A stretch of DNA of 64,000 nucleotides from Nitrospirota bacterium (GTDB taxonomy: Bacteria > Nitrospirota > Thermodesulfovibrionia > Thermodesulfovibrionales > Magnetobacteriaceae), in the NCBI GenBank assembly GCA_015233895.1, contig JADFXG010000008.1:62001-126000 (forward strand), given 5' to 3'. A program made the translations under genes and the position numbers. This document shows, one piece after another, positions 54,284 through 62,868 of this stretch. Within the stretch, counting starts at the first letter, position 1, and every line of letters begins with the position of its first letter. The notes under the pieces are model-generated. The model did not search any database. It saw only the letters and a list, made by a program, of their open reading frames with translations, and had not been told where the DNA came from.

Positions 54284-56374
54284 CTATTCCTCTTCGTCTT
54301 TTTTCTTTCTTTCGCTGATTATTTTTTGAGCCAGATGGTTAGGAAGTTCCTCGTAGTGTGAAAACTCCATTGTGTAAAGGCCCCGTCCTGAGGTTATACT
54401 GTGAAGTTGGTTAGCGTAGGTCAGCATCTCAGACATTGGGACCAGGGCCGTAATTTTTTGGTTGGCACCTGGGCTTGAATCCATCCCCTGCACTTTACCG
54501 CGCTTAGAGTTTAAGTCGCCTATTACGGCTCCAAGGTTTTCCTCCGGACATATTGCCTCCATTTTCATGACAGGCTCAAGAATTATCGGATGGGCCTCTG
54601 CAACCGCCTTTTTAATGGCAAAGGAGCCTGCTATCTTAAAGGCCATTTCAGAGGAATCCACAGCATGATAGCTGCCGTCAAATATGGTTACACGGACATC
54701 AACCATCGGGTAGCTTGCAATAATACCGCCTTTTAGTTTTTCTACGATGCCTTTTTCCACAGCCGGAATGTACTGTCTTGGCACTGAGCCGCCAACAATT
54801 TTATCTACGTACTCAAATCCGGTGCCACGCGGAAGCGGCTCAATCTCTATCCAGCAGTCTCCGTACTGCCCACGGCCTCCGGACTGCTTTTTGTACTTGC
54901 CCTGTGCTTTGGCACGTGCCGTAATTGTCTCACGATATGCAATCGTAGGGGTTTTCATCTCAACCTCTACTCCGAACTTTCTCTTAAGTTTATGCAGAGT
55001 TATCTCTATATGAACCTGTCCCATGCCGGAGATTATCATCTCATTTGTCTCATCCTCACGGTGAAACCGTAGCGTGGGGTCTTCATCCAAAATCCTGTGA
55101 AGTCCGGAGCTGACCTTTTCCTCATCTCCTTTGGTTTTTGGCTCTATTGCATACGATATAATGGGCTCGGCAAACTTCACCTCAGGCAGCTTTATCTGCG
55201 TAGTTTCACCGCAAAGAGTATCCCCAGTGCCGGTTTCTTTTAGTTTTGCAACAACTCCGATTTCACCTGGCCCCAACACTTGAGCAGGCGTCTGCTTTTT
55301 ACCAAGCATATACGATACCTGGCCGATTCTCTCCTTTACACCCTTTGATGAGTTAAAGATAGTGGTATCAGGCCTGATTGTGCCGGAAAAAACCCTGAAA
55401 ATCGTAAGTTTTCCTGCATATGGGTCTGCTACGGTTTTTAAAACGTAGGCGGCTGGATGCTCGGCACTCTCCGGTTTAAGGATTATGTCGGAGTTATCTT
55501 TCAGGTTTTTAGCGGTTATGGGTTTATACTTCACTCTGTCAGAAGGAGACGGAACACAGAACAGAATTGAGTCAAGAAGCACCTTTATGCAGAGATTTTT
55601 CTCTGCCGAACCACAGAGCACAGGAAGGAAACACCGTCTGTTGACGCCGTCCTTTACACCATTTAGCACCTCATCTGCTGTAAGCTCACCGGTTTCAAGG
55701 TATTTCTCAAGCAACGCATCATCAGCCTCTGCCACTACCTCCACCAGTTTTTTCCTGTACTCCGACACCTTGTCTGACATATCGGCTGGGATTGCCGTCT
55801 CCTCATAATTTGTACCACTTAGTGTGTAAGCCTTCATTTTGAGTAAATCCACATATCCCTTAAATGATAAACCCTCTCCGATGGGTAGTATTACAGGAAG
55901 CGGATCTATTGAAAAAGCATCCTGAGCCTGTTGCAATGCTGTGAAAAAATTAGCATTTTCCCTGTCTATCTCATTAATAAAAACCATTGCCGGTGTTTCA
56001 AACTCAGTGATATAGTTCCAGATTTTTTGTGTTTCGGCTTTTACACCGCTTTCGGCCCCTATTACTATCAGGGCACAATCTGTTACCCTTAAACATCCCC
56101 TTGCATCCTCTATGAAATTTATAAACCCCGGCGTGTCCATCACGTTTATCTTATGCCCTGAATAGTCAAATGTTGCCACGGCTGACGTTATAGAGGCCTT
56201 ACGCTCTATCTCCTCAGGATCAAAATCACTGACCGTGTTTCCATCTGCCACAGTTCCCATTCTGCCAATAACTCCGGCACTTAGCAGAAGTGCCTCCGTG
56301 AGGGTTGTCTTACCTGAGCCGCTGTGTCCTGCCAATGCTATGTTACGAATTTTTCCCACTTCGGTGTTTCCCAT
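54284..56374 (-). CDS. Elongation factor G paralogue (EF-G2 type)
   Basis: This 696-residue translational GTPase has P-loop ALAGHSGSGKTTLTEALL, DTPGFINFIEDARGCLRV (switch II), FINEIDRENANFF (a NxxD variant instead of NKxD), EF-G domain II and a C-terminal domain with MSEMLTYANQLHSITSGRG. The Gly-His-Ser-Gly-Ser P-loop and variant NKxD motif fit the EF-G2-like group rather than the housekeeping EF-G. Its function in translation or ribosome recycling is not settled. It is not in a str operon, again as expected for a paralogue. Confidence 0.88.
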   Translation of the reverse strand: MGNTEVGKIRNIALAGHSGSGKTTLTEALLLSAGVIGRMGTVADGNTVSDFDPEEIERKASITSAVATFDYSGHKINVMDTPGFINFIEDARGCLRVTDCALIVIGAESGVKAETQKIWNYITEFETPAMVFINEIDRENANFFTALQQAQDAFSIDPLPVILPIGEGLSFKGYVDLLKMKAYTLSGTNYEETAIPADMSDKVSEYRKKLVEVVAEADDALLEKYLETGELTADEVLNGVKDGVNRRCFLPVLCGSAEKNLCIKVLLDSILFCVPSPSDRVKYKPITAKNLKDNSDIILKPESAEHPAAYVLKTVADPYAGKLTIFRVFSGTIRPDTTIFNSSKGVKERIGQVSYMLGKKQTPAQVLGPGEIGVVAKLKETGTGDTLCGETTQIKLPEVKFAEPIISYAIEPKTKGDEEKVSSGLHRILDEDPTLRFHREDETNEMIISGMGQVHIEITLHKLKRKFGVEVEMKTPTIAYRETITARAKAQGKYKKQSGGRGQYGDCWIEIEPLPRGTGFEYVDKIVGGSVPRQYIPAVEKGIVEKLKGGIIASYPMVDVRVTIFDGSYHAVDSSEMAFKIAGSFAIKKAVAEAHPIILEPVMKMEAICPEENLGAVIGDLNSKRGKVQGMDSSPGANQKITALVPMSEMLTYANQLHSITSGRGLYTMEFSHYEELPNHLAQKIISERKKKDEEE

Positions 56375-56414
56375 TGTGTCCCCCTTTATGCTTGATATAA
56401 TATGTTTATCTGCT

Positions 56415-56840
56415 TTAAAGTATTTTTGTAACGACTGGTTTGTTCTCTGTCGTCTTCTCCATTTTTCGTGATATCAGGCTTGCTATGAAAAAAAGCACGG
56501 CAAAAGCGCCAAGCCCCGTTATCGCAGAGATTAGTTCGGATGATACTCCGTTAAAAAATTGGGATAAAAAATATTTTCCAAAAACTGCCCCAAGTATCAG
56601 TGCAAGAGCAGGAAAGCCATAAACCAGAAATGTCCCCTTCATATAGGTGAAGCGCCTCATAACAATAAGCACGCGTTGCCCTGCTTTGGCCTGAGCCTCA
56701 TTAAGCGCCTCAAGCTCCACAACATTATCATTAGTGCTGCACTCGCCGCTTTGCGGGCACTCATGGCATGCGTTAGTTTTTTGCACCTCAACAATCGCAA
56801 TATGCCCTCTTACTGCCTTAACAACCCCTGTTTCGTCCAT
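56415..56840 (-). CDS. RseC/SoxR-reducing-system family membrane protein
   Basis: This 141-residue protein starts MDETGVVKAVRGHIAIVEVQ and has four Cys in NACHECPQSGEC near residues 25-36, then two membrane helices (about 72-92 and 103-125). This is the RseC/MucC pattern: cysteine-rich cytoplasmic region plus two helices. In E. coli RseC is encoded with the sigma-E regulators and in other species beside Rnf electron-transfer genes; neither is adjacent here. It lies 40 bases upstream of the EF-G2 gene in the same direction. Confidence 0.86.
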   Translation of the reverse strand: MDETGVVKAVRGHIAIVEVQKTNACHECPQSGECSTNDNVVELEALNEAQAKAGQRVLIVMRRFTYMKGTFLVYGFPALALILGAVFGKYFLSQFFNGVSSELISAITGLGAFAVLFFIASLISRKMEKTTENKPVVTKIL

Positions 56841-57034
56841 GACTACGATTTTAACATAATCTTTTCTTTATAAAAAATAGATTCTTTGTAAAATTAAGCG
56901 GGTAATGAAATTTCGTGTTTTTTAGTGGCCTTGCTCTGTGTTTTACTGTCCCTGCTGCGTACTGGATTGATTTACAATTCCATTTGTGTAATAATAAGTA
57001 AATTTCTCTAAAAGCGTATATCACAGAGCGATGT

Positions 57035-57057
57035 GGTATAATTTAAGAAAAGGAGGT
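57035..57057 (+). promoter_or_regulatory. Extended -10 promoter and ribosome site of the cytochrome/rhodanese operon
   Basis: TGGTATAAT (57035-57043) is an extended -10 element without a clear -35. AAGGAGG (57051-57057) is a strong ribosome site for the cytochrome start at 57062. The -10 leaves only a short untranslated leader of about 12 bases. Bases 56880-57034 show no gene. Confidence 0.5.
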
Positions 57058-57061
57058 ATGT

Positions 57062-57376
57062 ATGAAGAGATTTCGGGTTGTGTTTCTGTTAAGTTTTGTG
57101 GTGCTAATGTTTTCCACACTTTTGTATGCACAAAATATTGGAAACGGAAAAGCTCTGTTTAATGACACAAAATTAGGTGGAGGCAGTACCGGGAAAAGCT
57201 GTAATTCCTGTCATCCTGCCGGTAAAGGCATTAAACCTGAAACTACAAATTCAACGCGGCTTGAGGATATTGTTAACGGTTGTATAACAGGACCACTGGC
57301 TGGTACAGCATTACAAAAAGATTCCCAGCAGATGAAAGATATTGTAGCGTATATCAAATCTATTGTGAAAAAATAA
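57062..57376 (+). CDS. Periplasmic class I c-type cytochrome, small
   Basis: This 104-residue protein has a signal peptide (about 1-24, ending LLYAQ). The single heme motif is CNSCH within GGSTGKSCNSCHPAGKG. A distal Met may be in the QQMKDIVAYIKSIV helix that ends the fold. It would carry electrons in the periplasm. It is the first gene of an operon with a rhodanese that seems to contain selenocysteine, suggesting a periplasmic sulfur redox function. Confidence 0.9.
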   Translation: MKRFRVVFLLSFVVLMFSTLLYAQNIGNGKALFNDTKLGGGSTGKSCNSCHPAGKGIKPETTNSTRLEDIVNGCITGPLAGTALQKDSQQMKDIVAYIKSIVKK

Positions 57377-57415
57377 CATATCAGCCAAAAGTTTGATTTA
57401 ACAAAGGAGGGACTT

Positions 57416-57814
57416 ATGAAAAAGTGGGTTTTAGTTTTCTTTTTTATAGCTTATGCTATGATGGTTATAGTTCCGGCCTATGGTGAGGATGCACCAAGAC
57501 TTACAATTGATGAGCTTAAAGCAAAGTTAGGCTCTCCCGATGTTGTTGTAATAGATGTACGCGTACAGGGTGCATATAATAACAGCAAAATGAAGATAAA
57601 AGGGGCAGTCAGGGAAAATCCAGCTCTGTTTGGTCAATGGTCGCAAAAATATCCAAAGGACAAAACTCTGGTGCTTTATTGTACCTGACACAATGAAGCG
57701 ACAAGTGCCAGTTTGGCACAAGAGTTGTTAAAACTCGGTTACACTAAAGTATATGCGCTCAAAGGCGGATGGAACGAATGGGAAAATGCAAAGTACCCTA
57801 CCGAGCCTAAATGA
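57416..57814 (+). CDS. Exported rhodanese-like protein with in-frame TGA (probable selenoprotein)
   Basis: Read through the TGA at 57686-57688 the gene encodes 132 residues: a signal peptide (about 1-24), the rhodanese start LTIDELKAKLGSPDVVVIDVR, KGAVRENPALFG, and the active-site loop LVLYCT-U-HNEATSASLAQEL, then VYALKGGWNEWENAKYP and stop TGA. The frame stays open and family-like on both sides of the TGA. Known relatives have Cys or Sec at or near this site, so Sec at residue 91 is likely. A hairpin with stem GTGCCA/TGGCAC begins 16 bases after the TGA (57705-57719), as in bacterial SECIS elements. AAGGAGGG precedes the start. No SelABC machinery is in the window. Confidence 0.8.
57686..57719 (+). 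promoter_or_regulatory. Candidate bacterial SECIS element
   Basis: TGA at 57686 followed 16 bases later by a perfect 6-base-pair stem, GTGCCA (57705-57710) and TGGCAC (57714-57719), with apical loop GTT. The spacing from TGA to the loop (about 22 bases) and the G-U in the loop fit bSECIS rules. Confidence 0.55.
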
Positions 57815-57864
57815 TTTGATACTGGGTTGAGACCGTTGCGAAATCCTCAGAACTGAGAAGGAGT

Positions 57865-57888
57865 ATTTTCCAATTAAGGAAAATTTTT
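57865..57888 (+). terminator. Weak candidate terminator of the cytochrome/rhodanese operon
   Basis: The stem ATTTTCC (57865-57871) and GGAAAAT (57878-57884) is followed by TTTTT. Low GC, so its strength is doubtful. Confidence 0.35.
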
Positions 57889-57962
57889 GATTTACCTGTC
57901 TTTAATTGCAATAGTTACAAATTAATCGGACAACAGGTTAAAATAACTCCATTATAAAGAAG

Positions 57963-58091
57963 ATGGTTATTCAGAACAAGTTAGGGATACTGAACCTTGC
58001 ACAGGAACTCGGCAATGTATCAAGGGCGTGTAAGGTATTTGGTTATAGCCGTGACAGCTACACAAATGGGGTATGGGGTATAACCCCATGA
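57963..58091 (+). pseudogene. IS481-family transposase remnant (N-terminal helix-turn-helix only)
   Basis: The 42-codon frame reads NKLGILNLAQELGNVSRA then CKVFGYSRDSYT, the N-terminus of IS481-type transposases (usually ... ACKVMGYSRDTFYR). It then breaks into NGVWGITP and a stop; no catalytic DDE region follows. Just upstream, TTAATCGGACAACAGG (about 57920) looks like an IS481 terminal repeat. The rest of 57815-58313 has no gene; it holds an ACACTG...CAGTGT inverted repeat near 58253-58298. Confidence 0.6.
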
Positions 58092-58331
58092 CGACCAGTA
58101 TGGAGAGGAGGGGCTAAAGTGTACCCCGTTGTCAAGTTTTACAAAAAATTTTTTAACACAGATAAATCAGATAATTTTCTTCAACATATTGATTTTATGA
58201 ATCATCTGTGATACACTACCGCATGATTCGGCGAGGGACAAGGTTGCATATAAACACTGTTAATTCAGTGGCAAGGAGATGTCACGTGACAGTGTCTTAA
58301 AATCTAATAACTAATGGAGCTTTGTTCGTTT

Positions 58332-59450
58332 ATGGACAAAAAAGAAAACACAGATGAATTACAACCAGTAAAGTCAAAACGCGGCAGGAAGAGGTTATCG
58401 GAGCAAGTTTCCAGCCAGTACAACCAGTCAGCAGCAAAATCCCCATCAAAACTAAGTTTAAAACAGCAGCCATACGGAGAGGTGGTTTCATATTCGGTTT
58501 TGGACAAGAGTACCGAAAGCACTTTAGCTTTCCTCACCCGTGATGACACGATGAAACAAATTCTTAACGACTTAAAAGGAGTTGCAAAGACCAATTACAA
58601 GGTGCTAATCCACGGATTGCCGGGCTGCGGTAAGACTCTGATGGCAAGGATGATCCATTTTTTAAGTGAGCGTACAGACGGTGTTTTTGCTGAGTTTGAC
58701 ACAAAGGCGATTGCACCAGATGATATGGAGAGTTTTCTGTTTGGACAAGCAGCATCAGCAGGCAGTGAGCAAAAGACAGGTCTTTTAAGTAAGGCAAACA
58801 ACGGAACTTTATATGTCAAAGATTTTTTAAATATGCCTGTGTGGCTTTTGGAAAAACTCGTGATAGCCATAGACAACCACAAGTATTTGCCTGTAGGAGG
58901 GGTTGAACCGGAACCCCTGAATATTCGCCTCATAACCTCCGTAAGCAAAGACATTAAAAGTGTTGCTAATTCCGACAACGTGACAGAGGACTTGCTGTAC
59001 AGGCTAAGTGATTTCTTTTTGCCTGCTCCGCCACTTAAGGACAGGGCAGCAGATATAAAGATTTTGTTTGACCACTTTTTGGCAAACACATGTGCTGGCC
59101 TTAAAATAGACGTGCCGATTGTTTCCAATGAGGCCTACAGGTTGCTGGACACTCACGAGTGGCCCGGGAACATTGCAGAGGTAAAGAGCATTGCTAAAAA
59201 CGCCGTGCTTAAAGCCGCACCTGATATGATTACCATAGAACACATAATGTTTCTAAAACAGCCATACTCACTCCCTCAGGATGGCCCGCTCAGACTAAAG
59301 GATGTAATATCAGGGGTCGTAGCCACCTACGAAACAAACATCATCCGGGAGCTCCTTGAAAGATTTAAGGGCAATAAGAGCAAGGTCTCAAGATACCTCG
59401 CAATTGACTACAAAACACTGCTCAATAAGATAAAAGAACATAATATATAG
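58332..59450 (+). CDS. AAA+ protein of the sigma-54 activator family lacking GAFTGA, with Fis-type C-terminus
   Basis: This protein has about 372 residues. The first 70 are Lys/Ser-rich (RGRKRLSEQ) with no receiver or sensor domain. The AAA+ core follows: Walker A HGLPGCGKTLMARMIH, SFLFGQAASAGSEQKTGLLSKANNGTLYVKDF where normal activators have GAFTGA then GTLFLDE, and LLYRLSDFFLPAPPLKDRAADI. The GAFTGA loop that contacts sigma-54 is absent and the Walker B acidic pair is reduced to KDF, so it may not activate sigma-54 transcription. The C-terminal Fis-like helix-turn-helix (KGNKSKVSRYLAIDYKTLL) would bind DNA. Start ATG 58332 follows GGAG; ATG 58314 is an alternative. Confidence 0.8.
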   Translation: MDKKENTDELQPVKSKRGRKRLSEQVSSQYNQSAAKSPSKLSLKQQPYGEVVSYSVLDKSTESTLAFLTRDDTMKQILNDLKGVAKTNYKVLIHGLPGCGKTLMARMIHFLSERTDGVFAEFDTKAIAPDDMESFLFGQAASAGSEQKTGLLSKANNGTLYVKDFLNMPVWLLEKLVIAIDNHKYLPVGGVEPEPLNIRLITSVSKDIKSVANSDNVTEDLLYRLSDFFLPAPPLKDRAADIKILFDHFLANTCAGLKIDVPIVSNEAYRLLDTHEWPGNIAEVKSIAKNAVLKAAPDMITIEHIMFLKQPYSLPQDGPLRLKDVISGVVATYETNIIRELLERFKGNKSKVSRYLAIDYKTLLNKIKEHNI

Positions 59451-59498
59451 GCTTTTGTATGGTTTCTGAATTCCCGTCAGTTAAGGTATAATTACGGG

Positions 59499-60599
59499 AT
59501 GCCGGAAACTATAGTGGTAAAGATAGGAAGTAACATTTTAGCCTCTGCAAAGGGGCTAAATGAAAAAACCATAGGGCAACTTGCGTGGGACATTTCGGCA
59601 GCACACGATGAGGGCTACGATTTGGTTGTAGTATCGTCGGGTGCTGTAGCTGCCGGGCGATATAAACTTTCGATAGCTGGACATATCCACGATATAAATT
59701 TAAAGCAGGCTGTTGCCGCAGTTGGCCAGAGCTCTCTTGTGTGGGCGTATGAGAAGGCATTTGGCGTATTTGACAAGAAAGTAGCTCAGGTACTCCTTAC
59801 AAGAGATGTTTTTTCTGACAGAAAACGGTTTATTAATGCCGGAAATACCCTTAACACACTTCTTTCTTTAAAGGTAATCCCGATTATAAATGAAAATGAC
59901 ACGGTATCGGTAGAGGAGCTTAAATTTGGTGACAATGATATGTTGGCAGCCCTTGTTGCAAGTCTGCTTAATGCCTCAAAACTCATAATACTTTCCGATG
60001 TGGACGGCCTATATACTGCCGACCCAAGGAAAACCAGCAAAGCAAGGTTAATTAGTAACGTAGCTGAGATAACCGATGAAATAGAAGCACTGGCAGGTGG
60101 AGCCGGCACAATATCCGGCACAGGCGGAATGTATTCTAAAATCAAGGCCGCTAAAATTGCCACCGCTCACGGTATTCCTGTAACCATTATAAACGGAAAG
60201 AAGTCCGGGCAGCTTACGAATGTCCTAAGAGGAAGCACTGCCTTTGGTACTACATTTGCCGCAAAGCAGAGGAAACATGGCGCACGGAAAAGCTGGATAG
60301 CCTCCTATCTTCATACCCGCGGCAGTGTCTGTCTTGATGACGGAGCAACGGATGCCGTTGTCAGTAACGGAAAAAGCCTTCTGCCCTCTGGTGTCAGGTC
60401 AATTGAAGGTAACTTTGAACGCGGCGATGCCATTTTCTGTATCACACTTGACGGAAAGAAGATTGCTAAAGGGATAGTTAACTACGGGAGCTCCGAGCTT
60501 GTGCGCATTGCAGGGCATAAGACCTCAGAAATCGAGAGCATACTTGGTTATAAATACTCTGACGAGATTATCCATAGAAACAATTTGACGTTGTTATAG
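59499..60599 (+). CDS. proB: Glutamate 5-kinase with PUA domain
   Basis: This 366-residue enzyme catalyses the first step of proline synthesis. The kinase domain has VVKIGSNILA, VVVSSGAVAAGRYKL, INENDTVSVEELKFGDNDMLAALVA, LILSDVDGLYTADP and GTGGMYSKIKAAKIA; the C-terminal PUA domain begins about residue 280 (GSVCLDDGATDAV). Feedback control by proline is expected. TATAAT lies only 6 bases before the ATG and there is no ribosome site, so the message may be leaderless. Confidence 0.95.
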   Translation: MPETIVVKIGSNILASAKGLNEKTIGQLAWDISAAHDEGYDLVVVSSGAVAAGRYKLSIAGHIHDINLKQAVAAVGQSSLVWAYEKAFGVFDKKVAQVLLTRDVFSDRKRFINAGNTLNTLLSLKVIPIINENDTVSVEELKFGDNDMLAALVASLLNASKLIILSDVDGLYTADPRKTSKARLISNVAEITDEIEALAGGAGTISGTGGMYSKIKAAKIATAHGIPVTIINGKKSGQLTNVLRGSTAFGTTFAAKQRKHGARKSWIASYLHTRGSVCLDDGATDAVVSNGKSLLPSGVRSIEGNFERGDAIFCITLDGKKIAKGIVNYGSSELVRIAGHKTSEIESILGYKYSDEIIHRNNLTLL

Positions 60600-60747
60600 A
60601 TGTGCAGAATGTAAAATGTAGTTATAACATTGTAGATTTATACTGTGATGTTTTGCTTGCAATTTTACCGTCTTTAACTGTATTATGGCTGGTGCTATAA
60701 GCTTATCGTAGTTACGTGTTATGGGGGAATGGTATTTTTAAAGAATT

Positions 60748-61731
60748 ATGTACGATTTAAAGTCAGACAGTGCTGTGGATGTGGATAAGGACTCCCGGTT
60801 AAAGGTGGGAGTTATAGGAACCGGATATTTTGGCAAACACCATGCTCGCGTCCTTTCGGAGATTAAAAACGCTAACCTTGTTGCCGTATCGGATATTAAC
60901 CTAAGCAGTGCAGAGGAGATTGGCAGCCGTCTCAATGTAAAAGTTTACGAAAACTTCAGGGAACTCTTAAAGCAGGTTGAAGCTGTGGTCATTGCCACCC
61001 CTACGGCAACTCATTACAATATAGCGATGGAGTGTATGAATGAGGGGGTGCACCTGTTTGTGGAAAAACCTATAGCCTCCACTGTTGATGAGGCTGATGT
61101 AATGATACGCATGTCTCAGAGTAAAGACCTTGTGCTACAGGTAGGGCATATTGAGAGGTTCAACCCGGGGTTTAAGTCAATCGGTAAATGTTTAGTAAAT
61201 GAGATGCCTTTGTATATAGCGGCTGAGCGTGTGTCACCTCTGATAGAGAGAGCTCTTAATGTGGATGTCACGCTTGATCTGATGATTCACGACATTGACA
61301 TAGCCTATGCAGTGGCAAAGTCCGAGGTTAAATCGGTGTATGTAACGGAGGAGTCGGTTGTATCAGGGCGGATAGATACAGTAAGCGCCTGGCTTGAGTT
61401 TGAAAATGGGATGAGAGCCTTACTCATCGCAGACAGGATGTCTAAAGAAAAACGCAGGACTTTTAAGGCAGTCGGCAGGAATAATTTTTTAAAACTTGAT
61501 TACATAACACAAGAGCTGCTATGTTATGATTACAATGGAAATATGGAAACGATAAACATAACCTCTGATGTGGAGCCTCTAAAAGAGGAGCTTTCAAGTT
61601 TCGTTGACTGTGTGATTAGTGATGGGCATCCGGTAGTGTCGGGATATGACGGCAGGAGGGCACTTGATATTGCCCTTAGGATTAGCAATGCTTTAAGAGA
61701 GCATGCAGCAGTGGCAGCAGCTCAAAAATAG
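60748..61731 (+). CDS. gnnA: Gfo/Idh/MocA oxidoreductase, probable UDP-GlcNAc 3-dehydrogenase
   Basis: This 327-residue NAD(P)-dependent protein has a Rossmann start VGVIGTGYFGKHHARVL, VVIATPTATHYNIAMECM and LFVEKPIAS (catalytic Lys in EKP), then VGHIERFNPGFKS and MIHDIDIAYA. It is followed 24 bases later by a DegT aminotransferase and then lpxB. In Acidithiobacillus and Leptospira such a pair (GnnA, GnnB) makes UDP-GlcNAc3N for lipid A with amide-linked chains at C3. The name rests on this context. Confidence 0.75.
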   Translation: MYDLKSDSAVDVDKDSRLKVGVIGTGYFGKHHARVLSEIKNANLVAVSDINLSSAEEIGSRLNVKVYENFRELLKQVEAVVIATPTATHYNIAMECMNEGVHLFVEKPIASTVDEADVMIRMSQSKDLVLQVGHIERFNPGFKSIGKCLVNEMPLYIAAERVSPLIERALNVDVTLDLMIHDIDIAYAVAKSEVKSVYVTEESVVSGRIDTVSAWLEFENGMRALLIADRMSKEKRRTFKAVGRNNFLKLDYITQELLCYDYNGNMETINITSDVEPLKEELSSFVDCVISDGHPVVSGYDGRRALDIALRISNALREHAAVAAAQK

Positions 61732-61755
61732 TTAAGATCTGATGAAGAGAAAAAT

Positions 61756-62868
61756 ATGATACCAATGTTAGACCTGAAAAAGGAATTCCTTGAAATACAG
61801 GATGAGGTCATAGGGACAGTTACGGAAATTCTCAAAAGCACCCGCTACGTATTAGGCCCTCATGTTGAAGAGTTTGAAAAGCAATTCAGCCAATTTTTAT
61901 CCGCTGTGGATGTAAACGATTTACACTCACTGGGGGTGGCCTCAGGCACAGGTGCGCTGTTTTTGAGCCTGGCTGCACTTGGTATAAAAGCAGGCGATGA
62001 GGTTATAACAACACCGTTTACTTTTTTTGCCACGGTTGAGAGCATACTCTACATGGGAGCTAAACCCGTGTTTGTTGATATAGATGATAAGACACTAAAT
62101 ATAGATGTTAATAAAATTGAAGACAAAATCACTAAGAAAACCCGCGCCATTTTGCCAGTTCATTTGTTTGGATTGCCGTGCAACATGGACAGAGTCATGG
62201 ATATTGCCAATAGCCATAATCTTCATGTGATAGAGGACTGCGCTCAATCAACCGGAGCACAGATAAACGGCAGAAGAACCGGTACCTTTGGTGATACCGG
62301 ATGCTTTAGTTTTTATCCGAGCAAAAACCTAGGCTGCTACGGTGACGGCGGAGCTGTAGTGACAAAAAGTGATACAATTTATGAAAGAATCCGAACTTTA
62401 AGAAATCACGGCTCTCGCGGTAATTATGTACATCATGAGGTCGGGTTTAACAGCAGACTGGACGAAATTCAGGCTGGGGTGCTTCTTATAAAACTCAGGA
62501 GACTCGACGAAAAAAACAGAATGCGGCGTGAAAATGCCAATCTCTACAATTCGTTCCTTAAAGATGTGGTAAGATGTCCAGCGGAGCCAGATGGCTACGT
62601 TCACAGCTACCACCAATATACAATACGCTCTGCGCACAGGGATAAGATAAAAGAGACGCTTTCAAATGAGGGAATATCCTCGGTAGTGTATTACCCATCT
62701 CCAATGCACCTTCAAGAGGCGTTAAAAGGACAGGGGATGAAACGGGGGGATTTGCCAGTTTCTGAACAGGCGGCCTCTGAAGTTCTGTCTCTTCCCGTCT
62801 ATCCTGAGATGCCACAGGAAAGCATAAGAAAAGTAGCCGATATAATCCGATCATGCCTTTCAGGGTGA
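61756..62868 (+). CDS. gnnB: DegT/DnrJ/EryC1 aminotransferase, probable UDP-3-keto-GlcNAc aminotransferase
   Basis: This 370-residue PLP enzyme has GPHVEEFEKQFSQFL, GVASGTGALFLSLAALGI, PVHLFGLPCNMDRV, VIEDCAQSTGA and GCFSFYPSKNLGCYGDGGAV with the PLP Lys in PSKNL, then NSRLDEIQAGVLLIKL. It follows the Gfo/Idh partner and overlaps lpxB by 16 bases. Expected reaction: amination of UDP-3-keto-GlcNAc to UDP-GlcNAc3N. Other sugar 3-aminations are possible. Confidence 0.77.
   Translation: MIPMLDLKKEFLEIQDEVIGTVTEILKSTRYVLGPHVEEFEKQFSQFLSAVDVNDLHSLGVASGTGALFLSLAALGIKAGDEVITTPFTFFATVESILYMGAKPVFVDIDDKTLNIDVNKIEDKITKKTRAILPVHLFGLPCNMDRVMDIANSHNLHVIEDCAQSTGAQINGRRTGTFGDTGCFSFYPSKNLGCYGDGGAVVTKSDTIYERIRTLRNHGSRGNYVHHEVGFNSRLDEIQAGVLLIKLRRLDEKNRMRRENANLYNSFLKDVVRCPAEPDGYVHSYHQYTIRSAHRDKIKETLSNEGISSVVYYPSPMHLQEALKGQGMKRGDLPVSEQAASEVLSLPVYPEMPQESIRKVADIIRSCLSG

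Noticed and set aside
57416-57688. Truncated 90-residue rhodanese ending at TGA
   Set aside because: Family-conserved sequence continues in the same frame for 41 codons after the TGA, and a SECIS-like hairpin follows it.
57963-58091. Functional IS481 insertion sequence
   Set aside because: Only the N-terminal helix-turn-helix remains; no DDE catalytic core follows.
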